A stretch of 47,172 nt of DNA from Bacteroidota bacterium. GTDB lineage: Bacteria > Bacteroidota > Bacteroidia > Flavobacteriales_F > PHOS-HE28. Below are positions 8,501-17,895 of this stretch, in pieces. Position 1 is the first letter of the stretch, and the number at the start of each line of letters is the position of its first letter. The notes below the pieces were generated by a model. The model was given only the letters and a program-made list of their open reading frames with translations. It ran no database searches and was not told the DNA's origin. Made by a program: the position numbers and the translations under genes. The stretch lies in the NCBI GenBank assembly GCA_023418095.1, contig JAEZDL010000064.1, forward strand, positions 1-47,172, in the 5' to 3' direction.

Positions 8501-10108
8501 AAGTGGTACATGGATGATGGCGACATCGAACTGGAGAGCGATCGTACCGCTGCGGCAGGATCGGAGGATCTTCAGCTTTCCGGATCGAACTTCATCAGCA
8601 CGAATCCCGATCAGGATTCGCTCAGCTTCATGGCGCCACGCGCACGTTACGATCTGAAGAAGCACCTGATCACCGCTTCGGACGTGATCTACATACAAGT
8701 TGCTGATGCGTTGGTAAGTCCGGATAGTTCGCTGGTGCGGATCCGGAAGAACGCTGCGATGGATCCGCTGGAGAACGCTGTGATCACGGCCAACTTCGTG
8801 AACAAGTTCCACAAGATCTACAACGCGAAGGTGAACATCACCGCCAAGCGGCAATACAGCGCCACCGGCGATTACGATTACGTGGATGAAACGCAGCGCA
8901 AGTTCAAGATCCCGATGCACAACATCACCGTGGATTCAGCCTACCAGACGTATGCGCACGGGCGGATCGCCGAGGAATTGGATTTCCAATTGAGCCCGGC
9001 CTTCGATTTCCATGGCGATGTGCAACTCACCGCGAGCACCAAGGAACTCACGTTCACCGGTAACACGCGCATCCAGCACGGTTGCATAGGCCTCGCACGC
9101 AATTGGATGGCCTTCAGCGGACAGATCGACCCGATGGAGGTTTTCATCCCAGTGGCCGATACGCTTTATGATGAGACCGGTGCCTTGATCGGCGCGGGCG
9201 TGTACCTCTCCACCGTAGATCCGTACATCACGTATGGAACCTTCCTCAGCAGAACGGATGATCCGGCGGACAAACCGTTGATCAAGGCGCGCGGGCTGCT
9301 CTACTACGACAAGGCGACCAAGCAGTACATGATCTCCAACAAGGACAAGATCCGCAAGCGCGATCTGCCCGGCGATCTGGTAAGCCTCGCGACGGAGGAT
9401 TGTGTGATAAGCGCTGATGGCCGCATCGATCACGGCGTGGATCTGGGACAAGTAAAGGTGACCGGTGTTGGATCGCTGCGCTTCGAGACGGAAGGAACAA
9501 AGACCAGTACACAGGAAGTGATGCTCGCCGATTTCTTCTTCCTGGAGAACGCGCTCGATCGGATGGCTGCGGAACTGCTCGCCTATCCGGAGCAGAAACA
9601 GATGGACCTGAGCAAGACGCATTATGAGAAAATGCTGCGCGAACTGCTCGGTCTGGAGGTTTCCGATAAACTGATCAGCGAACTGAACCTGAAGGGCGAG
9701 ATCAAGAAGATGCCTGACCAGATCGTGAAACCGATCGTGTTCGGTGATGTTAAGATGAAGTGGGACGGACCGGAACAGAGCTGGTTGAGCGATGGAGAGA
9801 TCGGGATCGCCACGATCATGAAGAAACCGGTGTACCGCTACGTGAAGGGAAAGATCCAGTTGGAAAGAAAGCGCAGCGGCGATCTGATGACGATCTTCCT
9901 GATGATGGACGATCAGACCTGGTACTTCTTCCAATACAACAGAAATTACCTTTATGCCTTCAGCAGCGACGATCAATTCAACACGATGATCAGCGAACTG
10001 AAGGACGATAAACGGAAAGTGGAAGGCGGAAAGGACGATGCACCTTACCAATTCATCATCAGCAACCGGCGCAAGGTGGACGATTTCCGCGATCGATTCG
10101 GGCTATAA
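5576..10108 (+). CDS. Large exported Bacteroidota protein of unknown function
   Basis: The product has about 1510 residues. A signal-peptide-like segment (LRYALPLVLILLYGSVAAQ) ends near residue 52, so the protein is exported. The rest is rich in beta-strand-forming sequence with recurring short modules such as LKSSEISIDSVRFKDPYF and DLEFQ/GDVQLTAS-like pairs, and it lacks internal membrane helices. This pattern resembles large envelope proteins of the LptA/AsmA/TamB type, but I cannot assign it to any of them. ATG 5576 overlaps the prmA stop. The following 100 bases, coding for the residues before the signal peptide, consist of an inverted GTTGTC/GACAAC array, so the true start may be further down, for example GTG 5696. 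plsY follows after two bases. Confidence 0.7.
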   Translation: MMELKLSVIGCRMSVLHPFRYFLTTDNGQQTTVLRYALPLVLILLYGSVAAQQKPFSKDPVVFLEEITEMMVEANKKEGREFIETEFTPVWNGGYYNSQQRDRIVDVANYMQKKRFEAFPFYKDYLTAVIEFSRSGRSPAEFDQWMLSMEKVVQSGRKQAVQSFIATCAGLFKDNVLFSSASTNWRSSTSKFTFAFDSIPKVIFPAADLRCTSKGDSTVIRNTSGIFYPTRDLWEGTGGKLTWERAGLDPTSTYAEWDHAYEIRLKSSEISIDSVRFKDPYFEKPLLGEMTDKVLANVTKENASYPQFESYDRRMKIRNIANEIDFEGGFTMQGAKLQGYGTRDEPAYLTFYREKKPFIISSGLLFSIEPERITSDDVFVRMKLEKDSIYHHNVSLRFQKDKRQLSVIKKEEGLSKAPFYNSYHQLDMYFEVLTWIQGDPVVHMGNLSGSSQTQASFESFNYFRGKRYMGMMGIDNTHPLIRINDFSKQNDGRFYAQDFANHIRMQKEQVITMLIDMANKGYLVYDTENEWVEVNPRLKQHILNSAGKQDYDALQLNSNSDDGVNASLNLLNNDLTMKGVSRILLSDSQDVKIYPSEKTIVVKKDRDFSFGGSIQAGKLQYYGKDYYFHYETFVIDLLNVDSVAFHADSFEKNEEGRTTLVKVKNVLEQVSGTLEIDHATNKSGLKQKDFPAYPKFNSTRESYVFYDKRTIQRGVYDREKFYYKSDPFQIDSLDNFTNAGLFFNGTLVSAGIFPDIHEPLRLQTDYSLGFERSTGEAGMPLYGKKAKFNNTITLNSRGLQGNGDMQFLTTTLSSKGLVFTPDSTIGRADTLTNLASTSPSKVPKVTGGDLYVRLEPARDLLHSEKLRKAMDMYEGQALMNGYTELTPKGMTGAGMVDFHNATLTSDLFRFETMQLHADTSDFRLTEGDISSIAFSTDNVKATVKLDERIGEFVSNGQETKVEFPVNQYICYMDRFKWYMDDGDIELESDRTAAAGSEDLQLSGSNFISTNPDQDSLSFMAPRARYDLKKHLITASDVIYIQVADALVSPDSSLVRIRKNAAMDPLENAVITANFVNKFHKIYNAKVNITAKRQYSATGDYDYVDETQRKFKIPMHNITVDSAYQTYAHGRIAEELDFQLSPAFDFHGDVQLTASTKELTFTGNTRIQHGCIGLARNWMAFSGQIDPMEVFIPVADTLYDETGALIGAGVYLSTVDPYITYGTFLSRTDDPADKPLIKARGLLYYDKATKQYMISNKDKIRKRDLPGDLVSLATEDCVISADGRIDHGVDLGQVKVTGVGSLRFETEGTKTSTQEVMLADFFFLENALDRMAAELLAYPEQKQMDLSKTHYEKMLRELLGLEVSDKLISELNLKGEIKKMPDQIVKPIVFGDVKMKWDGPEQSWLSDGEIGIATIMKKPVYRYVKGKIQLERKRSGDLMTIFLMMDDQTWYFFQYNRNYLYAFSSDDQFNTMISELKDDKRKVEGGKDDAPYQFIISNRRKVDDFRDRFGL
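5589..5674. repeat. Inverted GTTGTC / GACAAC array
   Basis: The left arm (5589-5618) has three GTTGTC or GATGTC-like units. The right arm (5642-5674) has four GACAAC units in the opposite sense, separated by ~23 bases, so the RNA can fold into a long imperfect hairpin. It lies at the boundary of prmA and the 1510-residue gene and, if ATG 5576 is used, is translated before the signal peptide. A single-arm array of the same unit is at 34729-34756. Confidence 0.8.
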
Positions 10109-10110
10109 GC

Positions 10111-10758
10111 ATGGAACCATGGCCATATAGCATTCTGGCGTTGGTGATCGCCTATCTCTGCGGAAGCATACCCACCAGTGTGTGGTGGGGCCGTGCGTTC
10201 TTCGGGATCGATGTGCGCGACCATGGAAGCCGTAACGCCGGGGCGACCAACACGTTCAGAGTGCTCGGCTGGCGCGCAGGCGTTCCGGTGCTTCTGATCG
10301 ATATCGCCAAAGGTTTCGTGCCGGTAAGGCTACTGCCCAACTTCAGCGGGCTGGAAGTGGATTCGCCGGATTGGATGTGGCTTCGCGTTGCCTTGGTGCT
10401 TGCCGCCGTGATCGGGCATCTTTATCCGGTCTTCGCCGGCTTCAAGGGAGGAAAAGGTGTGGCCACGTCTTTTGGCGGGGTGCTCGCCGTGCATCCCGGA
10501 GCCGCCGTGATCTGTGTGGGTGTTTTCGCGCTGGTCTTCAGCCTTACCCGGTACGTGTCGCTCGGCTCGCTGTGCGCTGCGCTGGCCTTTCCGCTCGCCA
10601 TCATCCTGATCTACAGGGAAGTGAACGGTGTGAAGATCGGTTTTGCCGTGCTTCTATGCGTGATCGTCTTCTATACGCACCGGCACAATATCGTTAGATT
10701 GATCCGTGGTGAGGAGAACCGTATGGGGCTTGCCGCCAGGAGCGGAGAGAACCAATGA
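10111..10758 (+). CDS. plsY: Glycerol-3-phosphate acyltransferase PlsY
   Basis: This 215-residue inner-membrane enzyme acylates glycerol 3-phosphate from acyl phosphate, the first step of phospholipid synthesis. All three PlsY motifs are visible: SRNAGATNTFRVLG (40-53), GHLYPVFAGFKGGKG (102-116), and HRHNIVRLIRGEEN near 189-202. Several membrane helices lie between them. The start is two bases after the upstream stop. Its own stop overlaps an ATG at 10755, so the genes on both sides are probably co-transcribed and translationally coupled. Confidence 0.96.
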   Translation: MEPWPYSILALVIAYLCGSIPTSVWWGRAFFGIDVRDHGSRNAGATNTFRVLGWRAGVPVLLIDIAKGFVPVRLLPNFSGLEVDSPDWMWLRVALVLAAVIGHLYPVFAGFKGGKGVATSFGGVLAVHPGAAVICVGVFALVFSLTRYVSLGSLCAALAFPLAIILIYREVNGVKIGFAVLLCVIVFYTHRHNIVRLIRGEENRMGLAARSGENQ

Positions 10759-10796
10759 AACATTGGGCCGGATCTTGCTGTAGAAAGGCCGACCTT

Positions 10797-13700
10797 ATGA
10801 TCCATCGTTACACGGGCATACTCTTCGGCCTGCTGTACGCTTTTTCCGCCTTCGCCCAAGGCGATGTCACCCAGGTCCGCACCAAGGCCGATGCGCTCTT
10901 CAAGGAAGAGCGGTTCGCCGAGGCGATGCCGCTGTATTCGCAGCTGATCAGCCTCAACCCGTCCGATCATGATCTGAGCTACCGCTATGGCACCTGCGTT
11001 CTTCATGGCGGCGATAAGGAGAAAGCGGTCGGTTACCTCAAGTTCGCAGTAACCGGTGCTTCGGTTCCTGCCGATGCGTGGTACTGGCTCGGCCGTGCGT
11101 ATCACCTCAACTATCAATTCAAGAATGCGCTCGAGGCCTATGGTCAGTTCCGATCGAAGGCCGAGAAGAAGGATCTTGCTGCGAAGCCGGTGGACGCGTT
11201 GGAAAGGCAATGCCAGAACGGCCAGAACCTGTTGAGCGATCTGAAGGAGATCGATGTGCGCAAGAAGGTGGAAGTGGATGCGGATGAATTCTTCCGTTTC
11301 TATGATCTGAGCGATATCGGTGGAAAGATCGTGGTGATGCCCGAGGAATTGAAGACCAGCCTGGATAAGAAGAAGGAGAAGCACCAGTTGATCTACCTGC
11401 CCGATCGGCCGGGACCGATCTATTTCAGCAGTTATGGCAAGGATGGAAAGACCGGCAAGGACATCTATCGCACCGAGGTGATGCCCAACGGATCGTTCGC
11501 CACGCCGGTGAAGATCCCGGGCTACATCAACACCGATCAGGATGAGGATTTCCCCTTCCTTCATTCGGATGGAAGGACGTTCTACTTCAGCAGCAAGGGC
11601 CACAATAGCATGGGTGGCTACGATGTCTTCAAGGCCACATACGACAGCCGCAGCGACGGTTTCGGAACGCCCGAGAACATGGATTTCGCGGTGAATACGC
11701 CCGATGATGATTTCCTCTACATCGTGGATCCCGAACACAAGGAGGCATGTTTCGCCAGCAGCCGATCAAGCCACCAGGGCAAGCTCCATGTATACCGCGT
11801 CAGCACTTCACAGGTACCGCTGGTGATCACGGTTCTGCAAGGCACATACACGAACGAGATCGATAAGGTGGACAGGAAGGCGAAGATCGTGGTGGAGGAT
11901 GCCCTTTCGCGCGAACGGATCACCGAAGTACGCACCGCGCCGGATGGATCCTATGTTCTGGCGCTTCCGCGCAGCGGGAAATTCCGTTTCCTGGTGGAAT
12001 GCGGGCCCACCGGCAAGACGCATGTGGGAACGGTGGATGTGCCCGGCAACGATGAACCGCGTGCTTTCCGGCAGGAACTTGCGCTAACCCGTCCCGCCGA
12101 TCAGGAGAAACTAGTGATCCGCAATTTCTTCGATCAGCCGTTGGATGATGATCTGATCGCACTGGCGCTGGATGAGATCAGGCGGCGCGCAAGCCTTGAT
12201 GTGAACGAGAAACCTGTGGCGCAGCCGGAGCGACCCGCAGCTTTCGATGTGCTCACACGTGCAGGTTTCACCGGTGAAATGGACAAGGAGACGGTTCAGC
12301 GTTTGGCCGATGATGACGCCCAAGAACTGGAGGTGATCGCACAGGATCTCGATCACCAGGCGGCGCATGCCTACACGATCGCGCTGGAAGCCGTGGCCGC
12401 GGCCGAAACGATCACACACGAAGCTGAAAAGGCATCGGCCGAGGCCCTTCTCGTGAACGATGAGGCCGAACGTTTCCGGAAGATGTCCGTCGCCGCCGAT
12501 AAGCGAAACGAAGCGAAGATCGCCACCACCCGTGCGCGCGTGGCCTTCCGCACTGCGAAGGATCTGGAGGCCGAGGAACTTGCCGTACGACAGAAGGCAC
12601 AAAGCGCATCGAAGCTCGCTGCGGACATCAGGACCACACTGGCACAGGAACAGGATGACGCCGCGGTACCGTTGCTCACCACGCTGAAGGAAAGGCTCGA
12701 TCGGAAGGCGCGTCCGGACCAGGATCCCGATCCGCTGATGCGCGCAGAGCGGGCGATGCTCGATAAGGAGAAGGAAGCCAAGTCCGCGCTGCAGCGCGCC
12801 AACAGTTCGCGTGAAGACGCCCTTGATCTCACCGAGCGGATCAAGCGGTTGGAAGATGAAAAGGCGCGCGCGAAGAACAACAAGCGGGAAGAGGAGATCG
12901 ATGCGGAACTGGCCGGTTACCGCACCGATCTGGCCGCCCTTGAACAGGAGACACAGACGAAGTTCAAGCAGCTGCGTGATCTCGAATTGGAACTGCTCGA
13001 TCTGCGTGGCGAGTATACTCTGAAGAAGCATCTGGCCACCATCACTACCGATCCGGCGGAGATCGCATCCTCCGATCTGGATGAACTTGGCGAGCGGATC
13101 GCCTGGGCTGATGAAAGGTTCCGATCGTTGCGCGTGGATGAACGTTTTGCCGCGAACATCGAAGAGAAGCAGATCACGACCAGCTCGCGCATCTTCGAAT
13201 GGGGCACGCCCGCCGGCACAGAAACAGGAACGTCCACGGCCACCATCACCGAACAGCGCGACACGACCGGCGATGCGACCCGATCGGGCGGGCGTACCAT
13301 TCCTGTTCAGGGAGGAGACACCGATCGGGCGTTGCAGCAGGTCGATGTGAGCCATGTCCCGGTGGAAAGCAACGATCCGCCGGAGGATGTCGCCGCGTAC
13401 GAAGCATCGGGCGATGTGCAGGTGCTCACCCCGGAACAGGTGCGCAACACGGCGGACATCGAGCGCGAATTGCCGCGCAACACCGGCAACCAGGTGATCG
13501 ATGCGGCCACCGAACGCTTCCTGCTCGAGAACCGGATCGCCGAACTGGAACAGCTCAAACTTGCGCAGAAGGATGACAAGGAGCGCGAGCGGATCCAGCT
13601 GGAACAGGATCAAGCACGGACGGAGCTCAAGGCCTTCGATGCGGTGATGGAAGAAGCGGCTTCAGCGAGCGGAACGAGCGAAGAGGAGCTTTGGGAACCG

Positions 13701-16700
13701 GTGGATCTGGATCGCGTGCCGATGGTGTTCAACAAGGACACGAAAGAGGAGGAGCTGATCAACAGCCTGTTCACCGATTACTATTCGCTCCATGAACGGT
13801 TACAGACCATTGCCGATCCTGCGGAAAGATCCGCCGGAGCGCATGGCCTGGAATTGATGCTTTCCGACAGCCTGCGATCCGAAATGGCGCGCCAGCTCAT
13901 GGTGCTCGATCTTGCGCCCGAGCAGGCCGAGCGGATCCTGCCCCGTATCGATCGCCTTCGGCAGATCCGCGAAGCGCATTTGAAGGATGCGGAGAAATAC
14001 CTGCTCGGATCGGAGGAGCTCGCAGAGAATTCCGGTGTTCCCGGAAAGAGCGACAGTACTGGGATCGTTACGGAAGAGAACGATCCCGTTCCAGGAAATG
14101 ATGATCGTGATGTTGCCGGGGTGAACGACCCGATCGTTCGTGAGACGACCGATCCAAATACTCCACGGAATATCGATCCAGTGGTTCCAGAGAACACCGA
14201 ACCAGTGATCGTGGATCGCATCGAACCGAGCGGCAATGAAGAAGATCGCGCAACGTCCCTGGAGGAAAATGAAGCATCGGATCGATACGAAGATCCGATC
14301 GTGCAAGGTGGGACCGATCCCGTTGTTCCTGTTAACAACGACCCGATCCCGTCAGGTGGAACCGATCCGCCAATCGCCGACGAAACAGAACCGGCGGTTA
14401 TGGAAGAGGCCGATCCACCCATTGCGGAGAATATCGATCCATCGACCGGATCAACAGCAGATACGATCGTATCCGGGGAGAACGTTGTCGCCGAGCCGAT
14501 CGTAAGCGAACCGGCCGGCGTGTTCGGAACACCGGCAGCAACAGCGATCCCCGCAGAACTTCCTCCCGCAGACCCGATCCTCGATCATTTCGTACAGATC
14601 CACCAGGATCCACTTTTGATCTACAGCAGCCGAATTGAGCACCGTTCGCCCGAAGTGAGCGAAGGACTTCAGCGGAAGCAGGCCGATATCGAGCTCATGC
14701 AGACGCTCAGCACCAGGATCGATTCGGCACGTGCGGAATTGAAGTCCGTGAAGAAGCCGAAGGAGCAGGACAGGCTTCGCAAGTACATCGATCGCATGAT
14801 GGATGATCGCCTGATCACCCGTACGGAACTCGGGCAGCGCAGCGCATACCTCACCAAGGAGGAATGGCGCACCGCGAACGACAGCCTGCGCACATTGCAA
14901 CGCGAAGTGGCCATGCTCGGTGTGCCCTCCGGCGATCCGGTGATGCAGATGGCGATCGAATACCGCGATCTCGCCGTGCGTGATCTGGACAAGGCCGCCC
15001 AGATCCGCCGATCGGCCGATCGCACGCAGGACATCATTGTGCGCGACAGCCTGTACCGGAAGGCCTATACGCTCGAGTTGCAAGCGCTTCTCCAGCTCGA
15101 TCGATCCATCACCGCACACAATTACATGTTGGGCGGCGCGCACGTACGCGGTGAACAGATCACGTATGAACAGCTTGCCGGGAAGGTCCTTGCTCCTGGT
15201 GATGTTGCCGCGCACGGCATGGATCAGGAACATGGCGGATCTATTCCCGGAGCAATTTCACCCACCGCCGATCCCGCCACAGCAGCGAAACTTTCGGCGG
15301 TGCGCAGTGAGGTGGAGCGGTCCATTGAGGAAAAGGAAGCAGCCCTGCCGGCCGAAGCGAAGCGGATCCCGAAAAGCTATGAGCGGCTGCTCACGGATGA
15401 ACCCGAGGCGGTGGATCCGCGCACGATCGAACCTGTTGAGGATCCCGAATTGCTGCGCAAACTGATCACCACCACGCTCGAGGAATCCATCGCATTGGAT
15501 CGCAAGGCGATGGAAATGTCCGATCGCGCCACGGCGATAGAGGACAGCGCTGCAACGCTCAGCGCCGATCAACGACAGACCGTGATGCGCATGGCGTTGC
15601 GCACGCGCCAGATCGCAGATTCATTGCGCACCGGTTCGCTGCTGAAAGGGCAGGAAGCGCTGCGGCTGGGAACGAAGGAGCGCCAGGCCCTGCAGAACAA
15701 GATCTTCTTCGATCGGCTCGTGAAGTTCTATTACCTCGATCTGGATGAGCAGGTGATGGTGATGCAGATGCAGGACGCGAGCCGTTATTTTCAAGCGAAG
15801 GCAAGATCCCTGGCGCAGATCGAGGTTGCGGATGAAGCCGCCAACGCCGCGGCTTTGAACCGATCGCTCGCGGATGGATTGCGGACCGAGGCACGCTATT
15901 TCGAGAATGAAGCCGTGAACGCACGCATGAGCGCTTCCGAAGCGGCCGAGCGTTCGCGGATCCTCATGGAAAGGGCCGAAGCGATCACGGCCCGTGCTGA
16001 TTCGCTCTCAAGCATTGCGGATCGATCGCGTGTGGCAGCCACACAAAGTGAAGAACAGGCCGGGGCGATCCTGCAGGATATGGATCCAACGGATGCCAGT
16101 GAATTGCGCGCGTTGGAAGCACGCACCCGCCGCAGACCGGACCAGTCCGCCGAAACCCGCCCAACGGCGATCGCTCAGGTCAATGGATCTGCCGATCAGC
16201 CAAGATCGCCCGATCGATCAGTGATCGATGCAAGCGAACCTGTGAATACGGATGTTGCTGCGCCGGAACGCACCACACCCGTGAACACGCCGGCGGATCG
16301 GCCGATCACCGTACCACCAGATGCCGCGATCAAGTTCTTCGAAATGCCTGAAGTGCTGGTGGATGATATTTTCCAACTGCGTCCCGAGGGCCAGCGTGTA
16401 GCACAACCGATCCTTCGCAATGCTGAAATGCCCAAGGGTCTTGTCTTCAAAGTACAGATCGGTGCGTTCCGCAATGAGATCGAAGATGAAGTGTTCAGCG
16501 ACATGACACCGGTGATGGGGGAGGATGCGGGCAACGGCCTCACGCGCTACACGGCCGGCCTCTTCAATTCATTCGATCAGGCTTTCATCGCGAAGGACAA
16601 GGTCCGCAGCCGTGGCTATCGCGATGCGTTCGTGGTGGCTTACCTGGATGGCAAGCGGATCCCATTGGGTGAAGCGATGCGCGCCGATCGTGCCGGTGAT

Positions 16701-17483
16701 GTGGCTACGATCGATCAGACCCGAACCAACAACGAGCGCCCTGCGAACACGGTAAGTCCAACTGCGGAACAGAGCACGCGAACCTCAGCACCTTCCGATC
16801 CGATCCCGTCGGTGGACAGGTCCGATCCTTCCACGGTGATCGATCCAAGGGATGTGGTGGTACAGGATAACCCGCTCGTGCCAGGGCAACCCGTTCAGCC
16901 TACACGTGATCGTACGCAGGAGAATGTTGAACCCGGACGTGTGCCGACCGCAGGAACAGGGGAGGAGCCGGCCCGATCGGACGGGAACTCCACGCCCACC
17001 GTGGAGCGCACCGCTGGAACGACCACCACCGAACCGCTGCCGGTGGTTACGGAGGCACAGGAGAACGAGCGGATCCTGAAGAGCTATCCTGCTTCCGCGG
17101 AAGCGATCATCGCTCAATTCAAACCGAACGCTGCGGCATCCAACTACTATCCTGTCACCGGCGCGGCACCTGCACGGCCGGTGGAGATGATCATGGGCCT
17201 GTTCTTTACCGTGCAGGTGGGTGTCTACACGAAACCTGTGGAGCTGGATAAGCTTTACAACATCACTCCGCTGGTGAGCGAACTCACCGAAACGGAAAAG
17301 ATCCGCTATTCCACAGGCGTATATCCATCCATGGATGGCGCGCGCGAGCGACGACTTCAGATCATCGACCTGGGTGTGAAGGATGCCTTTGTTACGGCCT
17401 ACCTCAACGGTGAACGGATCCCGATCCGCGATGCGGTGACCCTGCTTGCCGAGCACGGGCCAGGTATTCTCTCCCAACCGTGA
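10797..17483 (+). CDS. Giant exported TPR / PD40 / two-SPOR protein
   Basis: The product has about 2230 residues. In order: a signal peptide (MIHRYTGILFGLLYAFSAFAQ), TPR-like repeats (~20-150), a PD40/WD40-like propeller part (IYFSSYGKDGKTGKDIY and FYFSSKGHNSMGGYDVF, ~195-340), a carboxypeptidase-regulatory-like Ig fold (~350-430), long Ala/Glu-rich helical regions, an acidic Pro-rich linker with repeated DP and EP dipeptides (~1094-1234), and more helix. Two SPOR-like domains follow (FKVQIGAF near 1880, FTVQVGVY near 2135). TPR-PD40-Ig resembles the T9SS component PorE, which ends in OmpA instead. SPOR domains bind denuded peptidoglycan, so a scaffold between the outer membrane and the cell wall is a reasonable inference. 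ATG 10755 overlapping plsY is the alternative start. Confidence 0.75.
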   Translation: MIHRYTGILFGLLYAFSAFAQGDVTQVRTKADALFKEERFAEAMPLYSQLISLNPSDHDLSYRYGTCVLHGGDKEKAVGYLKFAVTGASVPADAWYWLGRAYHLNYQFKNALEAYGQFRSKAEKKDLAAKPVDALERQCQNGQNLLSDLKEIDVRKKVEVDADEFFRFYDLSDIGGKIVVMPEELKTSLDKKKEKHQLIYLPDRPGPIYFSSYGKDGKTGKDIYRTEVMPNGSFATPVKIPGYINTDQDEDFPFLHSDGRTFYFSSKGHNSMGGYDVFKATYDSRSDGFGTPENMDFAVNTPDDDFLYIVDPEHKEACFASSRSSHQGKLHVYRVSTSQVPLVITVLQGTYTNEIDKVDRKAKIVVEDALSRERITEVRTAPDGSYVLALPRSGKFRFLVECGPTGKTHVGTVDVPGNDEPRAFRQELALTRPADQEKLVIRNFFDQPLDDDLIALALDEIRRRASLDVNEKPVAQPERPAAFDVLTRAGFTGEMDKETVQRLADDDAQELEVIAQDLDHQAAHAYTIALEAVAAAETITHEAEKASAEALLVNDEAERFRKMSVAADKRNEAKIATTRARVAFRTAKDLEAEELAVRQKAQSASKLAADIRTTLAQEQDDAAVPLLTTLKERLDRKARPDQDPDPLMRAERAMLDKEKEAKSALQRANSSREDALDLTERIKRLEDEKARAKNNKREEEIDAELAGYRTDLAALEQETQTKFKQLRDLELELLDLRGEYTLKKHLATITTDPAEIASSDLDELGERIAWADERFRSLRVDERFAANIEEKQITTSSRIFEWGTPAGTETGTSTATITEQRDTTGDATRSGGRTIPVQGGDTDRALQQVDVSHVPVESNDPPEDVAAYEASGDVQVLTPEQVRNTADIERELPRNTGNQVIDAATERFLLENRIAELEQLKLAQKDDKERERIQLEQDQARTELKAFDAVMEEAASASGTSEEELWEPVDLDRVPMVFNKDTKEEELINSLFTDYYSLHERLQTIADPAERSAGAHGLELMLSDSLRSEMARQLMVLDLAPEQAERILPRIDRLRQIREAHLKDAEKYLLGSEELAENSGVPGKSDSTGIVTEENDPVPGNDDRDVAGVNDPIVRETTDPNTPRNIDPVVPENTEPVIVDRIEPSGNEEDRATSLEENEASDRYEDPIVQGGTDPVVPVNNDPIPSGGTDPPIADETEPAVMEEADPPIAENIDPSTGSTADTIVSGENVVAEPIVSEPAGVFGTPAATAIPAELPPADPILDHFVQIHQDPLLIYSSRIEHRSPEVSEGLQRKQADIELMQTLSTRIDSARAELKSVKKPKEQDRLRKYIDRMMDDRLITRTELGQRSAYLTKEEWRTANDSLRTLQREVAMLGVPSGDPVMQMAIEYRDLAVRDLDKAAQIRRSADRTQDIIVRDSLYRKAYTLELQALLQLDRSITAHNYMLGGAHVRGEQITYEQLAGKVLAPGDVAAHGMDQEHGGSIPGAISPTADPATAAKLSAVRSEVERSIEEKEAALPAEAKRIPKSYERLLTDEPEAVDPRTIEPVEDPELLRKLITTTLEESIALDRKAMEMSDRATAIEDSAATLSADQRQTVMRMALRTRQIADSLRTGSLLKGQEALRLGTKERQALQNKIFFDRLVKFYYLDLDEQVMVMQMQDASRYFQAKARSLAQIEVADEAANAAALNRSLADGLRTEARYFENEAVNARMSASEAAERSRILMERAEAITARADSLSSIADRSRVAATQSEEQAGAILQDMDPTDASELRALEARTRRRPDQSAETRPTAIAQVNGSADQPRSPDRSVIDASEPVNTDVAAPERTTPVNTPADRPITVPPDAAIKFFEMPEVLVDDIFQLRPEGQRVAQPILRNAEMPKGLVFKVQIGAFRNEIEDEVFSDMTPVMGEDAGNGLTRYTAGLFNSFDQAFIAKDKVRSRGYRDAFVVAYLDGKRIPLGEAMRADRAGDVATIDQTRTNNERPANTVSPTAEQSTRTSAPSDPIPSVDRSDPSTVIDPRDVVVQDNPLVPGQPVQPTRDRTQENVEPGRVPTAGTGEEPARSDGNSTPTVERTAGTTTTEPLPVVTEAQENERILKSYPASAEAIIAQFKPNAAASNYYPVTGAAPARPVEMIMGLFFTVQVGVYTKPVELDKLYNITPLVSELTETEKIRYSTGVYPSMDGARERRLQIIDLGVKDAFVTAYLNGERIPIRDAVTLLAEHGPGILSQP

Positions 17484-17576
17484 GGGATTGATCCCCAGTA
17501 TCTTTCATGTGCTTGTCCCAAGTCCGATCACGATCCGGTGTTCGATCGCATGGTGGCCGCTGCATACGACTGGCCC

Positions 17577-17584
17577 TAACTTTG
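17577..17584 (+). promoter_or_regulatory. Promoter -7 box for clpS
   Basis: TAACTTTG exactly matches the Bacteroidota -7 consensus and lies 22 bases before the clpS ATG. The interval up to 17483 has no gene, so transcription of clpS and the M48 protease gene probably begins here. A -33 TTTG is not obvious. Confidence 0.6.
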
Positions 17585-17606
17585 CAAATACTTTTTTGAG
17601 AAGCCG

Positions 17607-17888
17607 ATGAGACCTTACGATCTGCCGGAGGAGGCACTTTTGGAAGAAGTGCGATCAGAGACTGGACCTGTTCGCGAGATCATCCTGCACAACGATGATG
17701 TGAACACCTTCGATCATGTGATCCTCAGCTTGATGGAGATCTGCGATCATGATCCGATCCAGGCGGAGCAATGTGCGATGATAGTGCATTACAACGGCAA
17801 ATGCAGCGTGAAACGCGGAACATTCGATCAACTTGAACCGAAGTGCACAGCGTTGCTCGACCGGGGTCTTTCAGCCGATATCCAATAA
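17607..17888 (+). CDS. clpS: ATP-dependent Clp protease adaptor ClpS
   Basis: This 93-residue cytoplasmic adaptor delivers N-degron substrates to the Clp protease. The core signature HNDDVNTFDHVI (28-39) is the ClpS N-degron pocket region. It is followed by the helix with VHYNGKCSVKRG, which contacts the Clp ATPase. The N-terminal extension is short, as usual. A good promoter box lies 22 bases upstream. The M48 protease gene follows seven bases after the stop, probably in the same transcript. Confidence 0.93.
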   Translation: MRPYDLPEEALLEEVRSETGPVREIILHNDDVNTFDHVILSLMEICDHDPIQAEQCAMIVHYNGKCSVKRGTFDQLEPKCTALLDRGLSADIQ

Positions 17889-17895
17889 TTGAAAA

